From positions 1 through 13,311 of the forward strand of contig JBKBOJ010000076.1 in assembly GCA_046294815.1 (NCBI GenBank): DNA of 13,311 bases. Direction: 5' to 3'. The position numbers were made by a program, and so were the translations under genes. Under the pieces are notes generated by a model, which was not told the DNA's origin, made no database searches, and saw only the letters and a list, made by a program, of their open reading frames with translations. Position 1 is the stretch's first letter. Every line of letters begins with the position of its first letter. Below, in pieces: positions 5,992-12,853 of the stretch. This DNA is from Pelomonas sp046294815. Its GTDB lineage: Bacteria; Pseudomonadota; Gammaproteobacteria; Burkholderiales; Burkholderiaceae_C.

Positions 5992-7308
5992 ATGAGTCTC
6001 TACCTCGACCACCTCGCCACGCTGCAGCGCCGGGCCGAGTCGGCGCTCGCGCGCACCGGGCATGACGCGCTGGTCATCGCCGCCGGCATCGAGAAATACG
6101 CCTTCCTCGACGACCGGCCCTATGTGTTCCAGCCCAACCCGCATTTCAAGCACTGGCTGCCGCTGACCCACCATCCGCACTCCTGGCTGGCGGTGCGGCC
6201 GGGCCGCAGGCCGCGCGTCGTCTACTACCAGCCGCACGACTACTGGCATGTGCCGCCCGAGGCGCCCAGCGGCGAGTGGGTGGAGGCCGTCGATCTGGTC
6301 GTCATCCGCGAACCGGGCGACGCCGCCCAGGCGCTGGCCGACTGCGTCACGCCGCGCACCGCCGTCATCGGCGAGGCCGACGCGGCGCTGCCAGGCCTGG
6401 TGCCCAACAACCCCGAGCCACTGCTGAACCTGCTGCACTGGGTCCGCGGCGTGAAGACCTCTTATGAGCTGGAACAGATGCGCGCCGCCCAGCGCCGCGC
6501 CGTGCCCGGCCACCTGGCCGCGCGCGCGGCCTTTCTGCAAGGCGAGAGTGAGGCCGGCATCCACCGCGCCTACCTGCTGGCCACCGGCCACACCGACCGC
6601 GACCTGCCCTACGCCAACATCATCGGCCTGAACGAGCATGGCGCGGTGCTGCACTACCAGTACCAGGACGCCAACGCGCCGGCGCAGGCGCGCAGCTTGC
6701 TGATCGATGCCGGCGCCGAGGTGAACGGTTATGCCAGCGACATCACCCGGACCTGGGGCGCGCCGGGGCATGACGAATTCGCGGCACTGATCGCCGCCAT
6801 GGAGCGCGAGCAACTGGCCCTGGTGGATGAGGTGCGCGAGGGCGTCGACTACCGCAACATCCACCTCAGCGCCCACCGCCGCGTGGCCCGCGTGCTGCGT
6901 GAGGCCGGCATCGTGCGCATGAGCGAAGAGGCCATGGTGGCCGAAGGCGTCACCAAGCCCTTCTTCCCGCATGGCATCGGCCACCTGCTGGGCCTGCAGG
7001 TGCATGACGTGGGCGGCTTCATGGCCAGCGAGCAAGGCGGCGTGGTCGACAAGCCCGAAGGCCATCGCTACCTGCGCCTGACGCGCCCGCTGCAGGCTGG
7101 CATGGTGGTCACCATCGAGCCGGGCCTGTACTTCATCCCCATGCTGCTGGACGAACTGCGCGCCACTGCGCACGCGGCCCAGGTGGATTGGGCGGCGGTC
7201 GAGCGGTTGTCACGCTACGGCGGCATTCGCATCGAGGACGATGTGGTCTGCCGCGCCGCGGGCGAGGCGCCGGAGAACCTGACGCGCGACGCCTTCTCAG
7301 CGCTCTGA
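5992..7308 (+). CDS. pepQ: Xaa-Pro dipeptidase (prolidase, peptidase family M24B)
   Basis: This enzyme hydrolyses dipeptides with C-terminal proline in the cytoplasm and needs two metal ions. The 438-residue product aligns by eye along its whole length with E. coli PepQ (443 residues): YLDHLATLQRRAESALAR at the start, the DYWH motif (83-86), NIIGLNEHGAVLHY (209-222) and the pita-bread catalytic domain from about 160. All five metal ligands are present: D239 in LLIDAGAE, D250 in ASDITR, H331 in PHGIGH, E376 in TIEPG and E415 in RIEDD. H338 in VHD is the usual catalytic histidine. The start is backed by a ribosome site. No signal peptide occurs in this frame. Family members may also hydrolyse organophosphate esters. 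It converges on the GH74 gene with a 90-base gap in which I see no clear terminator. Confidence 0.94.
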   Translation: MSLYLDHLATLQRRAESALARTGHDALVIAAGIEKYAFLDDRPYVFQPNPHFKHWLPLTHHPHSWLAVRPGRRPRVVYYQPHDYWHVPPEAPSGEWVEAVDLVVIREPGDAAQALADCVTPRTAVIGEADAALPGLVPNNPEPLLNLLHWVRGVKTSYELEQMRAAQRRAVPGHLAARAAFLQGESEAGIHRAYLLATGHTDRDLPYANIIGLNEHGAVLHYQYQDANAPAQARSLLIDAGAEVNGYASDITRTWGAPGHDEFAALIAAMEREQLALVDEVREGVDYRNIHLSAHRRVARVLREAGIVRMSEEAMVAEGVTKPFFPHGIGHLLGLQVHDVGGFMASEQGGVVDKPEGHRYLRLTRPLQAGMVVTIEPGLYFIPMLLDELRATAHAAQVDWAAVERLSRYGGIRIEDDVVCRAAGEAPENLTRDAFSAL

Positions 7309-7398
7309 TGCGCGCGCTGCCCGGCGGGCCGCTGCCGCTGGAGCTGGTGGCCCCGCACCCGCCGAGGGCCGGCTGCTGCAGGCCGGGCTGCGCTGCGA

Positions 7399-9666
7399 TC
7401 AGGGGCGCGGGTCGCCGTAGAGCACGCCGCGGCCGTGCGTGCCGATGTAGACACGGCCGAAGCGCTTGGGGTCGCCGCTGACCTGCAGGATCAGCCCCCA
7501 CTGGTGGGCGTCGTCGTTGATGCGCTGCCAGCCCTGGCCGCCGTCGGTGGAGCGGAAGATGCCGTACCGGCCGGCCACGGTGCCGACCAGGTAGAGCGCC
7601 GGCTCCGACGATCCCGGCGCCGCGCGGCCAAAGCCGAAGGCGTGGATCTCGCTGACGCCCGGCAGGCGCTCGAAAGCCTGCCCGTCGCCCGCGCGGTACA
7701 GGCCGTGGAAGGCCGCCAGCCACAGCTCGCCCTCGCGGCCGGGCGTGGCATAGAGCCGGTCCTGGCCGCCGCGGTCGTCGCCGCGGTTGCTCTGGTTGTG
7801 GCTGCCGGCGGCGGCGCGCTTGACCGGCCCGTCGGGCAATGCCAGCGGCTGCGCGCTGAACGTGAGCCCGCCGTCGTTGCTGCTGAACAGCTGGTCATCG
7901 AACAGCGCCATCGCATGGAAGCGCCGCGGGTTCACGCGGTCGGCGATGACGCGGGTGCCGGCGGGCAGGCCTAGCACCGGCGTCCAGCTCGCGCCGCGGT
8001 CGTGGGTGACGTGGGGTGTGCCGCCCTTGGGTGTCCAGACCCAGGCGCGGCCATCGGCCGACACGGCGATGAACCCGTCGCCGGGCAGCTTGCCGGGCGG
8101 CACCTTCGCGGGCTCGCGCCAGGTCTTGCCGCCATCCCGCGAGTAGCCGAGGTTCTTGCCGCCAGCGCGTGCGTGGCCGATGCGCACGATGAGCTCGGGC
8201 GCCAGTTCAGCCCCGGTCACGTCGTGCGTGTTGCCGAAGAAGGGGGGCTTGGGGTTGCCCGGCGCGGGCCGGTCCAGCTCGGCATGCACGAAGCCGGAGT
8301 AGTCGCCTATGGCCGTCACCAGCGGCACGCCCTGCGTCGGGCTGTGCAGCGCCAGCGCCACGGTTTCCTCGATGCCTGGGCTCATGACCTGCCAGCGCGT
8401 CGGCTGGCCGCGGTCGGCGGCCGTCAGGTTCAGCGTCTCCCAGCCGCCATAGCCAGTCGTGAAGATGGCGTGGTCGGGGTTGGCGGGATCGATCTTGACG
8501 TCGTAGAGCCAGTGCAGATGGGTGTCGGCCACATAGGGCGCGAGGCTCGCGTCGAACTGCGCGCGGCTGAACAGCGGCTGCCAGCTCGCACCGCCGTCCA
8601 CGCTGCGGAACAGCTCGTCGCCCATGGGTCGGCCGGCCGTGCTGGCCAGCAGCCGCTTGGGGTTGGCCGGGTCCACGACGACTGCGGCATAACCGAACGG
8701 CTCGGTGGCGCTGGGGCGGGCCGGCGTGATGTCGGTCCAGCGGCCGCTGCGCGTGTCCAGGCGCCAGACGGCGCCGTCCCTCATGTGCTGCGGGCCGGGT
8801 TCGCTGGCGTAGGCGATGTAGAGCTGGCCGTCACTCGCCAGCGCAGCGCGCATGGGACGGTCGTTGGTGGGGCCGCCGGGCACGGGCTGCCAGCTGGCGC
8901 CGGCGTCCAGGCTGCGCCACAGGCTGGGCCGCCCGACGACGGAGACGCCCGCGTAGAGCGTGCGCGTGGGCTGGCCGCGGGTGCCGCTGGCGGCGTCGAG
9001 CAGCAGAAAGTTGATCGTGGCCTTGCCGTCGCTGCCGCCCCAGCTGGGCAGCGGGCCGTCCGCGGCCTGGCGCTGCCAGGCCGCGTCGGGGAAGGCGTCG
9101 ACGCGCTGCCAGGTCGCGGCGCGGTCGCCGCTGCGCCACAGGCCGGCAAAGCGCGTGCCGAGGTAGAGCACGCGGCCGTCGTTGGGGTCTACCGCCAGCC
9201 GCTCGCCGTTGCCGCGCCCGCCCTCGTTGCCGCCGAGCTTGAAGGGCAGCTCGGTGCGCTGGAAGCTCTTGCCACGGTCGCGCGAGCGCAGCAGCGCGCC
9301 GTTGGGCGCGGCCGGGTGGGTGTAGGTGCCGCAGGCCAGATACAGCGCGTCGGGGTCGTTGGGGTCGACGGCCAGACTCTCCACGCCCATCAGGTTGACC
9401 TCGGCCAGCGGCAGCCAGTCCAGCAGCGGCTGCCAGCGGCCGGTGGCGCTGTCGCGCCGGTAGGCGCCGCCCATGTCGGTGCGGGCATAGGCCAGGCCCG
9501 GCACGGCGGGATGGAAGGCGATGCCGCTGACGAAACCGCCGCCGACGATTTCGACGGCGCGCCAGTCATAGCGCACCGTGGCGGGCGGTGCCGCGGCGGC
9601 GTGGGACGCGGCGGACAGCGCCAGCAGCGCGCCCAGCAGGGGCTTGAGTGGCTTCAGCGGGTTCAT
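7399..9666 (-). CDS. Secreted GH74 xyloglucanase (xyloglucan-specific glucanase family)
   Basis: GH74 enzymes cut the beta-1,4-glucan backbone of xyloglucan by inversion. Residues 1-26 are a signal peptide (hydrophobic LLGALLALSAASHAAAA). The mature part begins with the family pattern YDWRAVEIVGGGFVSGIAFHP. The two catalytic aspartates are present: D64 in ARTDMGGAYR and D455 in AIGDYSGF. TELPFKLGGNEGGRGNGERL (138-157), GAVWRLD (298-304) and GIEETVALAL (431-440) are GH74 hallmarks. Eight Asp boxes (S-x-D-x-G-x-S/T-W/F type, some degenerate) sit near 128, 179, 252, 355, 509, 554, 596 and 706, as expected for a double seven-bladed propeller. Length 755; no cellulose-binding or dockerin module. 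Endo versus chain-end-specific action cannot be told. The nearby TonB receptor suggests glycan uptake. The ribosome site is weak. Confidence 0.9.
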   Translation of the reverse strand: MNPLKPLKPLLGALLALSAASHAAAAPPATVRYDWRAVEIVGGGFVSGIAFHPAVPGLAYARTDMGGAYRRDSATGRWQPLLDWLPLAEVNLMGVESLAVDPNDPDALYLACGTYTHPAAPNGALLRSRDRGKSFQRTELPFKLGGNEGGRGNGERLAVDPNDGRVLYLGTRFAGLWRSGDRAATWQRVDAFPDAAWQRQAADGPLPSWGGSDGKATINFLLLDAASGTRGQPTRTLYAGVSVVGRPSLWRSLDAGASWQPVPGGPTNDRPMRAALASDGQLYIAYASEPGPQHMRDGAVWRLDTRSGRWTDITPARPSATEPFGYAAVVVDPANPKRLLASTAGRPMGDELFRSVDGGASWQPLFSRAQFDASLAPYVADTHLHWLYDVKIDPANPDHAIFTTGYGGWETLNLTAADRGQPTRWQVMSPGIEETVALALHSPTQGVPLVTAIGDYSGFVHAELDRPAPGNPKPPFFGNTHDVTGAELAPELIVRIGHARAGGKNLGYSRDGGKTWREPAKVPPGKLPGDGFIAVSADGRAWVWTPKGGTPHVTHDRGASWTPVLGLPAGTRVIADRVNPRRFHAMALFDDQLFSSNDGGLTFSAQPLALPDGPVKRAAAGSHNQSNRGDDRGGQDRLYATPGREGELWLAAFHGLYRAGDGQAFERLPGVSEIHAFGFGRAAPGSSEPALYLVGTVAGRYGIFRSTDGGQGWQRINDDAHQWGLILQVSGDPKRFGRVYIGTHGRGVLYGDPRP

Positions 9667-9726
9667 GTCTGCACACCGGCTTGTTCGAATGCGCGCATGC
9701 TATTTCGTGCGCTGCGCGAACAAATA

Positions 9727-9746
9727 CGGTTTACCCGCGGAAACCG
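9727..9746. promoter_or_regulatory. Candidate operator: near-palindrome upstream of the GH74 gene
   Basis: CGGTTTACCCGCGGAAACCG has perfect 6-base arms (CGGTTT/AAACCG), and 8 of its 10 base pairs match around a central CpG. It lies 61-80 bases upstream of the GH74 start. The size and central CpG resemble LacI-family operators, which often control glycoside hydrolase genes, but no LacI gene is in the window. Confidence 0.4.
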
Positions 9747-9749
9747 GGC

Positions 9750-9769
9750 GTGACCGTAGGTGACCGTAG
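9750..9769. repeat. Perfect tandem 10-base direct repeat upstream of the GH74 gene
   Basis: GTGACCGTAG occurs twice in direct succession (9750-9759 and 9760-9769). The core TGACCG appears a third time at 9780-9785. One copy per helical turn, 84-103 bases upstream of the GH74 start, suggests a binding site for an activator, but a chance duplication is possible. Confidence 0.45.
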
Positions 9770-9901
9770 AAGTGGCAGTTGACCGCTTGCTGCGCATCGA
9801 AGGTCTCGGTGCATCAGCACCCTGTGCGCGTGGCGGCGCTCACCACTTCGGTGCGCAGCGCTGCGGGCTGCGGGCATAGCGGCGACGTTGGCCGTGCCGG
9901 G

Positions 9902-10360
9902 CTAGCGCAGTCGGGCCAGCAGCCCGTCGCAGGCCGCCTCCACGAGGTCGAGCACCTCCTCGAAACCGGCCGCGCCGCCGTAGTAGGGGTCGGGCACGTC
10001 GCGCCGGCCCGTCTGCGGTGCGTAGTCCAGCAGCAGCTGCAGTCGCTGGCGGTGCTGGGGCGGGCACAGGCGCTCGGCATGGGCGAGGTTGTCGCCGTCC
10101 ATCGCCAGCAACAGGTCGAAGTGCTCGAAGTCGTCGCGCACCAGCTGGCGGGCGCGCAGCGGGCTGAGGTCGTAACCGCGCCGGCGCGCATGTGCCTGGC
10201 TGCGCGCATCCGGCGGCGCGCCGACGTGCCAGCCGTGCGTGCCGGCCGAGTCCACCTCGATGTCCAGGCCCGCTGCGGCCAGCTTGGCGCGCATGACGCC
10301 CTCGGCCGTGGGGCTGCGGCAGATGTTGCCCATGCAGAAGAACAGGATTCGGCGTGTCAT
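9902..10360 (-). CDS. Low-molecular-weight protein tyrosine phosphatase
   Basis: This small cytoplasmic phosphatase family removes phosphate from tyrosine through a phosphocysteine intermediate. The 152-residue product has normal length. The P-loop C-X5-R is at C9 to R15 (FFCMGNICRSPTAEG), followed by the DSAGTHGWHVGAPPD segment (37-51). The general-acid loop VPDPYYGG carries D124 with tandem tyrosines Y126 and Y127. The double tyrosine resembles class I enzymes, which themselves can be phosphorylated. The start at 10360 has GGAGAG nine bases upstream. It begins 20 bases after the TonB receptor gene ends, so the two are probably one transcript with the phosphatase second. Whether it acts in polysaccharide regulation, as Wzb-like enzymes do, is unknown; no tyrosine kinase is in the window. 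Confidence 0.94.
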   Translation of the reverse strand: MTRRILFFCMGNICRSPTAEGVMRAKLAAAGLDIEVDSAGTHGWHVGAPPDARSQAHARRRGYDLSPLRARQLVRDDFEHFDLLLAMDGDNLAHAERLCPPQHRQRLQLLLDYAPQTGRRDVPDPYYGGAAGFEEVLDLVEAACDGLLARLR

Positions 10361-10380
10361 GGCCCCATTCTCTCCAGCCC

Positions 10381-12690
10381 CTAAAAGCGCATGTCGGCGC
10401 GCAATGAAATGACGCGGAAGGTCTGGTTGCGCGACCAGCTCTCGGTCCGGTATTCGCGCAGCGTGCTGCTGTTGGTGCTGAGGCCTTCGGAGCGCGACTC
10501 GGCATCGCGCGGCGTCAGGTTGGCGACCGACAGGCGCCAGTTGATGCCATCGCGCACCGCGCCGCTGCTCCAGGACAGGTAGGCGTCGAACTGGCGGCGC
10601 GCGGTTTCATCGCGGCGCAGCGTCTCGGTCTGCTGCACCTTGGTGGCCGGCACGTAGTTGACGTTAAAGCCGCTGCCGAACCTCTGGCCCCAGGCGGTCC
10701 AGCGGTGGTCCAGGCCGGCGTTGAAGCTGCCGCGCGGCTGCTGGTCGAGGCGGTTGTTGCGGCCCGGGATGCCCTGCACCTCGCTCTTGAAAACGGCGGC
10801 GTTGAAGCGCAGCAGCAGCATCTGCAGCTGCGCCGGCGCGTCCTCCCACAGCTCGTCCATGCGGGCCTTGAACTCGAACTCCAGCCCCATGGTGCGGGCG
10901 CGGCCGGTGTTGCGCGGCCGGCTGACCCAGCGCTGGGCGGTGTCCCAGCTCACCGTCTCCAGCAGGACCTGGCGGTTGACCACGCCGCTGATGTTGCGCA
11001 GGAAGGCGCTGCCGGAAACGATGCCGCCGGTGGGCAGCCAGTGTTCCAGGCTGAGGTCCACCCCGGTGGCCAGTTCGGGCTTGAGGTCGGGGTTGCCGGC
11101 GCGGTCGGGGTGGGTCTGGTAGTTGGGGCCGTCGGGGTAGGTGGTGTTGATGCTGGGCCGGGCGGTCAGGTCGTTCAGGTTGGGGGCGCGGTAGCTGCGC
11201 GTCAGCGCCAGGCGCACCTGGTCCTTGGGGAAGGCCGCAGGCTTCCACAGCACGTGGAACAGCGGCGACGTGACCTGCGAGACGTTGCGCGTCTCGGGCA
11301 GGGCGCCGGCTGCGGTGACCGTGGTCTCGATGCGCTCGTAGCGCAGGCCGGCGTAGAACGACCACTGCCTGCTCGGGCTCCACTCGTCCTGCGTGAAGGC
11401 GGCGAAGCGCTGGTTGCGCGTGGCCAGCGTGTTGCCGAAGCGCACCAGGCCCGGCAGCACGGCGCCGTTGACCAGCGTGTCGGCCACCTGGTTGCGCTGG
11501 CTGCGCTCGGCCTCCAGGCCGGAGACCCACTGGTGCTCCTGGGCCGTCTTGAGGCTCCAGCGACCGCTGAGACTGGCCTGGTCCTCCTCCACCGTGCTGC
11601 GGTCGTCCTGGACGCGTTCGGTGGTGACGCCGGCGATGGTCATCGTGTCGCGGCGCGTGCTGTTGCGGGTGTTCTTGGAGGTGCCGGCGCCCAGCCGGAG
11701 GCTGAAGCTCTCGCCCGGCTGGGGTCGGTAATCGGCCGACAGGTTCAGGCGCAGGTTGTGGTTCTTGGCATCGTTCTCGCCGTGCACGTCGCGAAAGCGT
11801 GTGCCCTCGGAGTTGTACTGGCTGCTGCCCTCGCTTTGCGACAGGAAGAACGACGGCGTGAGGTTGAGGTTCAGCGTGTCGCTGTACTTCCAGCGCACCC
11901 GGGCATTGCCATTGAGGCTGATGTTCTGGCTCTCGCTGGTGCCGATCTGGGTGTTCTGCTCGGTGACCTCGCCGGTGGCGATGTCGGTGATGCGGTTGCC
12001 CGAATCGACGTTGTTGTAGAAGCGACGCACGGCGCCGTTGGTGGAGACGGCGCCCACGAACTCGTCGCCGTTGGGGCCGCCCCACTTGAGGTTGCGTGTC
12101 CAGCTGGCGTCGGCCTGCGGTTCGTTGCGGTCCCAGCCCAGGCCCAGGCGCACCTCGTGGTTGGACTTCTGCAGCGGCTCGCGCAGCACGATGTTGATGG
12201 TGCCGGCGATGGCCCGCGTGCCGGTGGCCGCGGTGGGGGCGCGGTAGATCTCGATGCGCTCGATCTGGTCGGGCGGCAGCTCTTCCACCGCGAAGCCCGG
12301 CGGCGGCCGCTCTTCGTCGATGAGGATTTGTGTGAAGCCGCTGCCCATGCCGCGCATGCGGATGTCGCCGCCCCGACCCGGCCGGCCACCCAGCGTCACG
12401 CCGGGCAGGCGGCGCAGCACGTCGCCGAGCACCACGTCGCCGTACTTCTCGAGGTCTTCGCGCTCGATGACGATCTTGCTGGCCGTGCTGTTGCGGCGGC
12501 GGCTGTTGGCCGTCGGGCCGCTGCGGATCTCCACCCGCTCAAGCCGGTTGCCGCCGGCGTCAGGCGGCGGCGCTGGTGGCTTGGCGGCGGCGGCCGGGTC
12601 GGCGGGCGTGTCGGCAGGCTTGGGGGCGGGCTGGGCCGCGGCCAGGCTGGAGGCACCCAGCAGGGCGAGCGGAAGGAGCAGGCGTTGCAT
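10381..12690 (-). CDS. TonB-dependent outer-membrane receptor
   Basis: This is a 22-stranded outer-membrane receptor driven by TonB. The product is 769 residues: signal peptide 1-20 (MQRLLLPLALLGASSLAAAQ), a proline/alanine-rich linker (21-45), a possible TonB box near ERVEI (51-55), the plug domain (about 66-172) with DVVLGDVLRRLPGVTLGGR, GDIRMRGMGSGFTQILIDEE and RIEIYRAPTAATGTRAIAGTINI, then the barrel, with the conserved RSYRAPNLNDLTARPS stretch, ending in the aromatic DMRF typical of outer-membrane proteins. There is no N-terminal signalling (STN) domain. ATG 12690 is preferred because it starts the signal peptide; GTG 12741 would add 17 unlikely residues. The ligand is unknown: iron chelates are common for the family, but the GH74 neighbour makes an oligosaccharide plausible. 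Confidence 0.92.
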   Translation of the reverse strand: MQRLLLPLALLGASSLAAAQPAPKPADTPADPAAAAKPPAPPPDAGGNRLERVEIRSGPTANSRRRNSTASKIVIEREDLEKYGDVVLGDVLRRLPGVTLGGRPGRGGDIRMRGMGSGFTQILIDEERPPPGFAVEELPPDQIERIEIYRAPTAATGTRAIAGTINIVLREPLQKSNHEVRLGLGWDRNEPQADASWTRNLKWGGPNGDEFVGAVSTNGAVRRFYNNVDSGNRITDIATGEVTEQNTQIGTSESQNISLNGNARVRWKYSDTLNLNLTPSFFLSQSEGSSQYNSEGTRFRDVHGENDAKNHNLRLNLSADYRPQPGESFSLRLGAGTSKNTRNSTRRDTMTIAGVTTERVQDDRSTVEEDQASLSGRWSLKTAQEHQWVSGLEAERSQRNQVADTLVNGAVLPGLVRFGNTLATRNQRFAAFTQDEWSPSRQWSFYAGLRYERIETTVTAAGALPETRNVSQVTSPLFHVLWKPAAFPKDQVRLALTRSYRAPNLNDLTARPSINTTYPDGPNYQTHPDRAGNPDLKPELATGVDLSLEHWLPTGGIVSGSAFLRNISGVVNRQVLLETVSWDTAQRWVSRPRNTGRARTMGLEFEFKARMDELWEDAPAQLQMLLLRFNAAVFKSEVQGIPGRNNRLDQQPRGSFNAGLDHRWTAWGQRFGSGFNVNYVPATKVQQTETLRRDETARRQFDAYLSWSSGAVRDGINWRLSVANLTPRDAESRSEGLSTNSSTLREYRTESWSRNQTFRVISLRADMRF

Positions 12691-12734
12691 GGCGCAGATT
12701 CTGGGTCGCGCACCCCTGCAAGCCGATGTCGTAT

Positions 12735-12752
12735 CGCTCACGCCGGTGAGCG
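12735..12752. promoter_or_regulatory. Inverted repeat upstream of the TonB receptor gene
   Basis: Perfect 7-base arms CGCTCAC and GTGAGCG flank a GCCG loop, 45-62 bases upstream of the receptor start. It could be an operator or a 5'-leader hairpin. Confidence 0.4.
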
Positions 12753-12777
12753 TAAGGCCTCGCGAAACCTAGTTTTT

Positions 12778-12797
12778 CAAGGCTTTACAAGGCTTTG
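12778..12797. repeat. Tandem 10-base direct repeat upstream of the TonB receptor gene
   Basis: CAAGGCTTTA is followed directly by CAAGGCTTTG (one mismatch in ten). It lies 88-107 bases upstream of the receptor start in one of the few AT-richer stretches of the window. It may be a transcription-factor site or overlap the promoter. Confidence 0.4.
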
Positions 12798-12816
12798 CCG
12801 GCGCCGCGCTTGGCAA

Positions 12817-12845
12817 GCGGCGCGCCATCGTCCATGGCGCGCCGC
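12817..12845 (-). terminator. Strong hairpin just after the OmpW gene, probable terminator
   Basis: A perfect 12-base stem (GCGGCGCGCCAT with ATGGCGCGCCGC) closes a 5-base loop. It begins eight bases after the OmpW stop codon. No run of T follows it on the minus strand, so it may need Rho or act as a 3'-end stabiliser rather than as a classic intrinsic terminator. Confidence 0.5.
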
Positions 12846-12853
12846 GGCCGGCG

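Noticed and set aside
4564..7173. Open frame of 869 codons on the minus strand across TfoX, copy-2 cyclo-ligase and pepQ
   Set aside because: It is antisense to recognisable genes with intact motifs, and its composition is typical of a GC-driven shadow frame.
7308..7481. Short frame starting on the TGATG at the end of pepQ
   Set aside because: The coupling-like overlap is attractive, but the product is arginine and glycine rich and runs into the antisense of the GH74 C-terminus. No family was recognised.
8002..9753. Open frame of 583 codons on the plus strand opposite GH74
   Set aside because: It is low in complexity and antisense to a GH74 gene that has catalytic residues and Asp boxes.
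9808..9821. Hairpin GGTGC-ATCA-GCACC between the phosphatase and GH74 genes
   Set aside because: The stem is only five bases, no T-run follows, and it is 80 bases beyond the phosphatase stop; too weak to call a terminator.
12690..12741. Longer TonB receptor start at GTG 12741
   Set aside because: It would put 17 residues without export character before a proper signal peptide, and it falls within the inverted repeat; ATG 12690 is the better start.
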